Source: Deltaproteobacteria bacterium (GTDB lineage: Bacteria; Desulfobacterota; DAOWNY01). Taken from it: a DNA stretch of 7,873 bases. Below are positions 5,770 through 7,873 of this stretch, one piece after another. The stretch covers positions 1-7,873 of the forward strand of contig DAOWNY010000078.1 in assembly GCA_030642325.1 (NCBI GenBank), given 5' to 3'. Within the stretch, counting starts at the first letter, position 1, and every line of letters begins with the position of its first letter. Below the pieces are notes generated by a model. The model did no database searches, was not told where the DNA came from, and worked only from the letters and a program-made list of their open reading frames with translations. A program made the translations under genes and the position numbers.

Positions 5770-7026
5770 TTATTTGAGAAACTCCGGAATGGATTCACCT
5801 CTAACCAAATCCAGCCAAGTTTCCCGCTCCCGGATAATATGATAGTTTTTCCCATCCACCAAAATTTCCGCTGGACGGGTTCGGGAATTATAATTGGAAG
5901 ACATGGTAAAACCGTATGCACCGGCGCTCATCGCCGCAATCAGATCACCCTGCTCCAGTTTTGGCACAACGCGCTCCCTGGCCAGAAAATCACCCGATTC
6001 GCAGATTGGCCCCACAATATCGGCCTGCATCTCTTCTTTGTTTTTCCTGTTAATCGGTAAAATTTCATGGAAAGAGTCATAGAGACTGGGGCGAAGCAAA
6101 TCATTCATGCCGGCATCAACGATTATAAAGTTTTTCAGTTCAGTGGACTTGGTGTAAAGAACTTCCGCTATGAGGATTCCCGCATTTCCCACCAGAACTC
6201 TTCCCGGTTCAAAAATGAGGGTAGATTCAAGGCCGGAAGTACATTTAATAATCGCATCGGCATATTCGGATGGATGGGGAGGGGATTCCTGATCGTATTT
6301 GATGCCCAGTCCTCCGCCCAGATCGAGATATTTAATTGCAAATCCTTGCCCCCTCAGTTGATTGATCAAACCGGCCAGTTTTTCCAGCGCATCAATGAAA
6401 GGTTCTACCTCGGTCAGCTGGGATCCGATATGACAATCCACCCCCACTACTTCGATAAATTCCATCTCTTTTGCGTGAAGGTAATCTTCGAAGGAGTGTT
6501 TAATGTCGATTCCAAATTTATTACTCTTCATCCCGGTGGAGATATATGGATGGGTCTTGGGGTCAATGTCCGGATTGATTCTGAGAGAAACTCTTGCCTT
6601 CATATTGAAACGGCCGGCGCAATGGTTGATGGCTGTCAGTTCCTGAAGAGACTCTACGTTGAACATTAAAATATCGGTCTTTAAGGCATATTCGATCTCT
6701 TTTAAGGTTTTCCCGACTCCCGAATAAACAATTTTTTCCGGTTTTGTCCCTGCCAGGAGTGACCGGTAAAGTTCGCCTCCCGAGACTACATCCATTCCAC
6801 TGCCCAAATCGGCAAAAATTTTTAGTATTGCCAGGTTTGAGTTTGCCTTGACGGAAAAACAGGTAAGATGATCTACCTTCCCGAAAGCCCCGTCAAAGGC
6901 ATTAAAGTGGCGCTTCAAAGTTCGATGGCTATACAGATAAAAGGGTGTCCCCACCTCTTCGGCAATATCCCTGATTGGGACTTCCTCGCAATAAAGCTCG
7001 TCTTGTTGATATTGAAAATAGTGCAC
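5770..7026 (-). CDS. lysA: Diaminopimelate decarboxylase
   Basis: A 418-residue fold type III PLP decarboxylase (alanine-racemase-like barrel plus C-terminal beta domain). It converts meso-DAP to L-lysine and CO2. Schiff-base Lys60 is in FSVKANSN. His199 is in VDCHIGSQL, the glycine-rich phosphate loop is LDLGGGLG (235-242), EPGR is at 273-276, catalytic Cys342 is in ICESGD, and Tyr371 in AGAYGF. The length is normal for LysA, and the CESGD and SAGAYGF context separates it from arginine, ornithine and carboxynorspermidine decarboxylases. The start is GTG (7026-7024) with AAAGGT 8 bp upstream. It sits 89 bp downstream of the lipoprotein gene, a spacer occupied by a heptamer array, and 1 bp before dapF. 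Confidence 0.96.
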   Translation of the reverse strand: MHYFQYQQDELYCEEVPIRDIAEEVGTPFYLYSHRTLKRHFNAFDGAFGKVDHLTCFSVKANSNLAILKIFADLGSGMDVVSGGELYRSLLAGTKPEKIVYSGVGKTLKEIEYALKTDILMFNVESLQELTAINHCAGRFNMKARVSLRINPDIDPKTHPYISTGMKSNKFGIDIKHSFEDYLHAKEMEFIEVVGVDCHIGSQLTEVEPFIDALEKLAGLINQLRGQGFAIKYLDLGGGLGIKYDQESPPHPSEYADAIIKCTSGLESTLIFEPGRVLVGNAGILIAEVLYTKSTELKNFIIVDAGMNDLLRPSLYDSFHEILPINRKNKEEMQADIVGPICESGDFLARERVVPKLEQGDLIAAMSAGAYGFTMSSNYNSRTRPAEILVDGKNYHIIRERETWLDLVRGESIPEFLK

Positions 7027-7063
7027 GAAATTTTACCTTTCAACTGTTTGGAACAATGGGTAA

Positions 7064-7116
7064 CTTAATTAGTAACGGTTAACGGTTAACGGTTAACGGT
7101 CACCTTAATTAGTAAC
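7064..7116. repeat. 13-bp direct repeat framing a heptamer array
   Basis: CTTAATTAGTAAC occurs perfectly at 7064-7076 and at 7104-7116, with starts 40 bp apart. The copies frame the TAACGGT array and overlap its first unit. The right copy includes the first base of the lipoprotein stop codon (reverse complement of 7116-7118). The arrangement could be a duplication left by insertion or slippage. Confidence 0.8.
7073..7100. repeat. Perfect tandem heptamer, TAACGGT x4
   Basis: Four identical adjacent copies of TAACGGT fill 28 bp of the 89-bp lipoprotein-lysA spacer. A TAATTAG heptad precedes in phase at 7066-7072. The unit resembles the degenerate heptads elsewhere in the window (TAACCGC, TAACAGC, TAATACC). 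Being perfect, this array is the one most likely to vary in copy number. It ends 47 bp before the lysA Shine-Dalgarno region and does not overlap it. Confidence 0.9.
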
Positions 7117-7571
7117 TACGGAACCTCTGCACGGGCAAGGTTGGAGGCTGAACTTAAATGGCCACGATGGTTATAACTGAATACCCGGTAAAGGTATGTT
7201 TTCTCCTGTTTCACCTGATAATCGCTGAACTTTACCGTTCTTCCCTCAATGGTGGTTAATCCTGAAGGATAATTATAGTCAATATCCAAAAGAAAAGAGA
7301 GGTCTGGGGGGCATTCCTTGCAGCGATCCTCCCCCCTGAAAACCTCAAATCCCTTCAGATCGTTTAGAGGAGAGTTGTTAGTATTTTTTGAGGGGATAGT
7401 CCAGGTTAAGATAACCATCCCATTTGTAATTTTTGCTCTAAGATTGTCTATTGCTTGGGGTATAACGGTTTCCGGAGCAACCGGTGGAGCCTTTTTCCCG
7501 CAATTGCTCAAAATTGCAAAACAGACGAATATTAAACTTAGCCTTATGATCAATAATTTTTTGCTGCCCAT
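7116..7571 (-). CDS. LptM-like-N-terminus lipoprotein with a fibronectin type III-like domain
   Basis: A 151-residue predicted lipoprotein from ATG 7571. A basic N-terminus (GSKK), a hydrophobic segment to residue 21 and the lipobox LSN-Cys24 mark a type II signal peptide. Asn at -1 is uncommon. After the cysteine, GKKAPPVAP resembles the start of mature LptM/YifL and similar small lipoproteins often encoded beside lysA or dapF. Residues about 40-151 look like one fibronectin type III fold: LRAKITNGMVILTWTIP, then GFEVFRG, then TYLYRVFSYNHRGHLS and a final SNLARAEV strand. A Cys84-x2-Cys87 pair (RCKECPP) sits in a loop. A TTG three bases upstream is a possible start, since AAGGG is 8 bp from the TTG and 11 bp from the ATG. 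It is probably exported and lipid-anchored in the envelope. The function is unknown, and its position heads the lysA-dapF block. Confidence 0.8.
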   Translation of the reverse strand: MGSKKLLIIRLSLIFVCFAILSNCGKKAPPVAPETVIPQAIDNLRAKITNGMVILTWTIPSKNTNNSPLNDLKGFEVFRGEDRCKECPPDLSFLLDIDYNYPSGLTTIEGRTVKFSDYQVKQEKTYLYRVFSYNHRGHLSSASNLARAEVP

Positions 7572-7637
7572 CAATTTTATAACCCTTACCCCCCGTAGCT
7601 ATCCACGCAATCTGTCTGATATCATTCAAGCTGTGCA

Positions 7638-7665
7638 GTTAGCTATTAGCAGTCAGCTATTAGCC
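7638..7665. repeat. Heptad repeat island 3
   Basis: Four in-phase units: GTTAGCT, ATTAGCA, GTCAGCT, ATTAGCC. They immediately follow the shared edge motif, which they partly overlap. Confidence 0.65.
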
Positions 7666-7701
7666 AAAATAATCACAGGATGTTTTGCTGGTACAAATTT
7701 T

Positions 7702-7714
7702 CACCCATTGGGTG
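7702..7714. other. Short perfect palindrome upstream of the lipoprotein gene
   Basis: CACCC-ATT-GGGTG is a 5-bp inverted repeat about 130 bp before the lipoprotein start. It could be an operator-like half-site pair, but it is short and lies inside the repeat element, so it may mean nothing. Confidence 0.25.
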
Positions 7715-7750
7715 TTATTTCAAGCTGATGTAATTCCTCGGTTTTTCTAA

Positions 7751-7778
7751 GCTAAACGCTGATAGCTGATCGCTCAAC
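7751..7778. repeat. Heptad repeat island 4
   Basis: Four in-phase units: GCTAAAC, GCTGATA, GCTGATC, GCTCAAC. The array runs directly into the region shared with the left element (from 7773). Confidence 0.65.
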
Positions 7779-7797
7779 TTAAGGTTGGAATTAGGTC

Positions 7798-7860
7798 GGC
7801 AAATGTAACGAGATCAAGCGGATGTTGAATGGTTTCATGCAAAAGCTAACACTTAAATAG
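7798..7860 (+). pseudogene. C-terminal remnant of a four-helix-bundle (IVP-family) protein gene
   Basis: Codons 7798-7857 read GKC-NEIKRMLNGFMQKLTLK and end at TAG 7858-7860. This is the same frame and nearly the same peptide as the left copy, and it resembles the IVP-family C-terminus. An in-frame TAG (7792-7794) closes the frame just upstream. Skipping one T near 7804 would join LELGRQM to NEIKRML, which suggests a shared +1 frameshift in both copies. The rest of the gene is not seen on the left. Heptads flank it on both sides. Confidence 0.6.
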
Positions 7861-7873
7861 CTAATACCTAACC
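7860..7873. repeat. Heptad repeat island 5, cut by the window edge
   Basis: Two units, GCTAATA and CCTAACC, end exactly at the last base. They are the reverse complement of 4532-4545. The array may continue beyond the window. Confidence 0.55.

Larger units (their letters stand above)
7624..7873 (+). repeat. Right composite repeat element (inverted relative to the left copy; reaches the window edge)
   Basis: It begins with the 18-bp edge motif ATTCAAGCTGTGCAGTTA (7624-7641; 16 of 18 match the left copy). It continues through heptads at 7638-7665, about 85 bp with no recognised content, more heptads at 7751-7778, the IVP C-terminal remnant, and closing heptads that run to the last base. Of it, 7773-7873 matches 4630-4532 in inverted orientation. 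The order of parts is the same as in the left element, but the N-terminal IVP piece is absent. This covers the whole region upstream of the lipoprotein gene. No gene is seen in 7575-7873. Confidence 0.75.

Noticed and set aside
5769..5921. N-terminal extension of dapF to 5921
   Set aside because: It adds 51 residues without family similarity, overlaps lysA on the same strand in another frame, and the canonical DapF N-terminus begins at 5768.
6067..6669. 200-residue plus-strand opening inside lysA
   Set aside because: Antisense shadow of lysA, with no recognisable features.
7318..7728. 136-residue plus-strand opening across the lipoprotein gene and the upstream heptads
   Set aside because: It is antisense to the lipoprotein and runs through repeat DNA; no start signal or family resemblance.

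Overview
The window is a lysine/diaminopimelate (DAP) biosynthesis locus. Reading on the minus strand from right to left it holds a small lipoprotein, lysA, dapF, a 459-bp gene-poor gap, dapA, dapB, dapL, folK and a small membrane-anchored YHS-type protein. A nitrilase-superfamily amidase on the plus strand (20-850) converges on this cluster, with only 4 bp between the two stop codons. The genes from dapA to folK are 3 to 9 bp apart, and lysA and dapF are 1 bp apart, so these read as tight co-transcribed blocks.

Metabolically, DapA and DapB make tetrahydrodipicolinate. DapL converts it directly to LL-DAP, so no succinylase, aminotransferase or desuccinylase genes (dapD, dapC, dapE) are needed, and none are seen here. 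DapF epimerises LL-DAP to meso-DAP for peptidoglycan, and LysA decarboxylates meso-DAP to lysine. The lipoprotein with an LptM-like N-terminus (Cys-Gly-Lys-Lys-x-Pro-Pro) suggests a Gram-negative envelope. The gene order lipoprotein-lysA-dapF-dapA-dapB-dapL, as I recall it from Geobacter-type Desulfobacterota and related anaerobes, together with moderate GC, suggests an anaerobic, possibly uncultivated, diderm bacterium. The phylum cannot be fixed from this window.

The unusual content is in the non-coding gaps. The dapF-dapA gap (4503-4961) and the region upstream of the lipoprotein (7575-7873) carry two inverted, related composite elements of about 250 bp. Each has a shared 18-bp edge motif, degenerate 7-bp-periodic repeats, and decayed remains of a four-helix-bundle protein gene of the 23S rRNA intervening-sequence protein (IVP) family. 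The left copy still shows recognisable N- and C-terminal coding pieces. The right copy shows only the C-terminal piece. They share a 51-bp perfect core. A further perfect heptamer array (TAACGGT x4) framed by a 13-bp direct repeat sits between the lipoprotein and lysA, and an 84-bp palindromic element lies just downstream of dapF. Together these look like traces of a non-autonomous, intergenic mobile unit made of an IVP gene plus heptad repeats, which has separated the dap cluster into two blocks.
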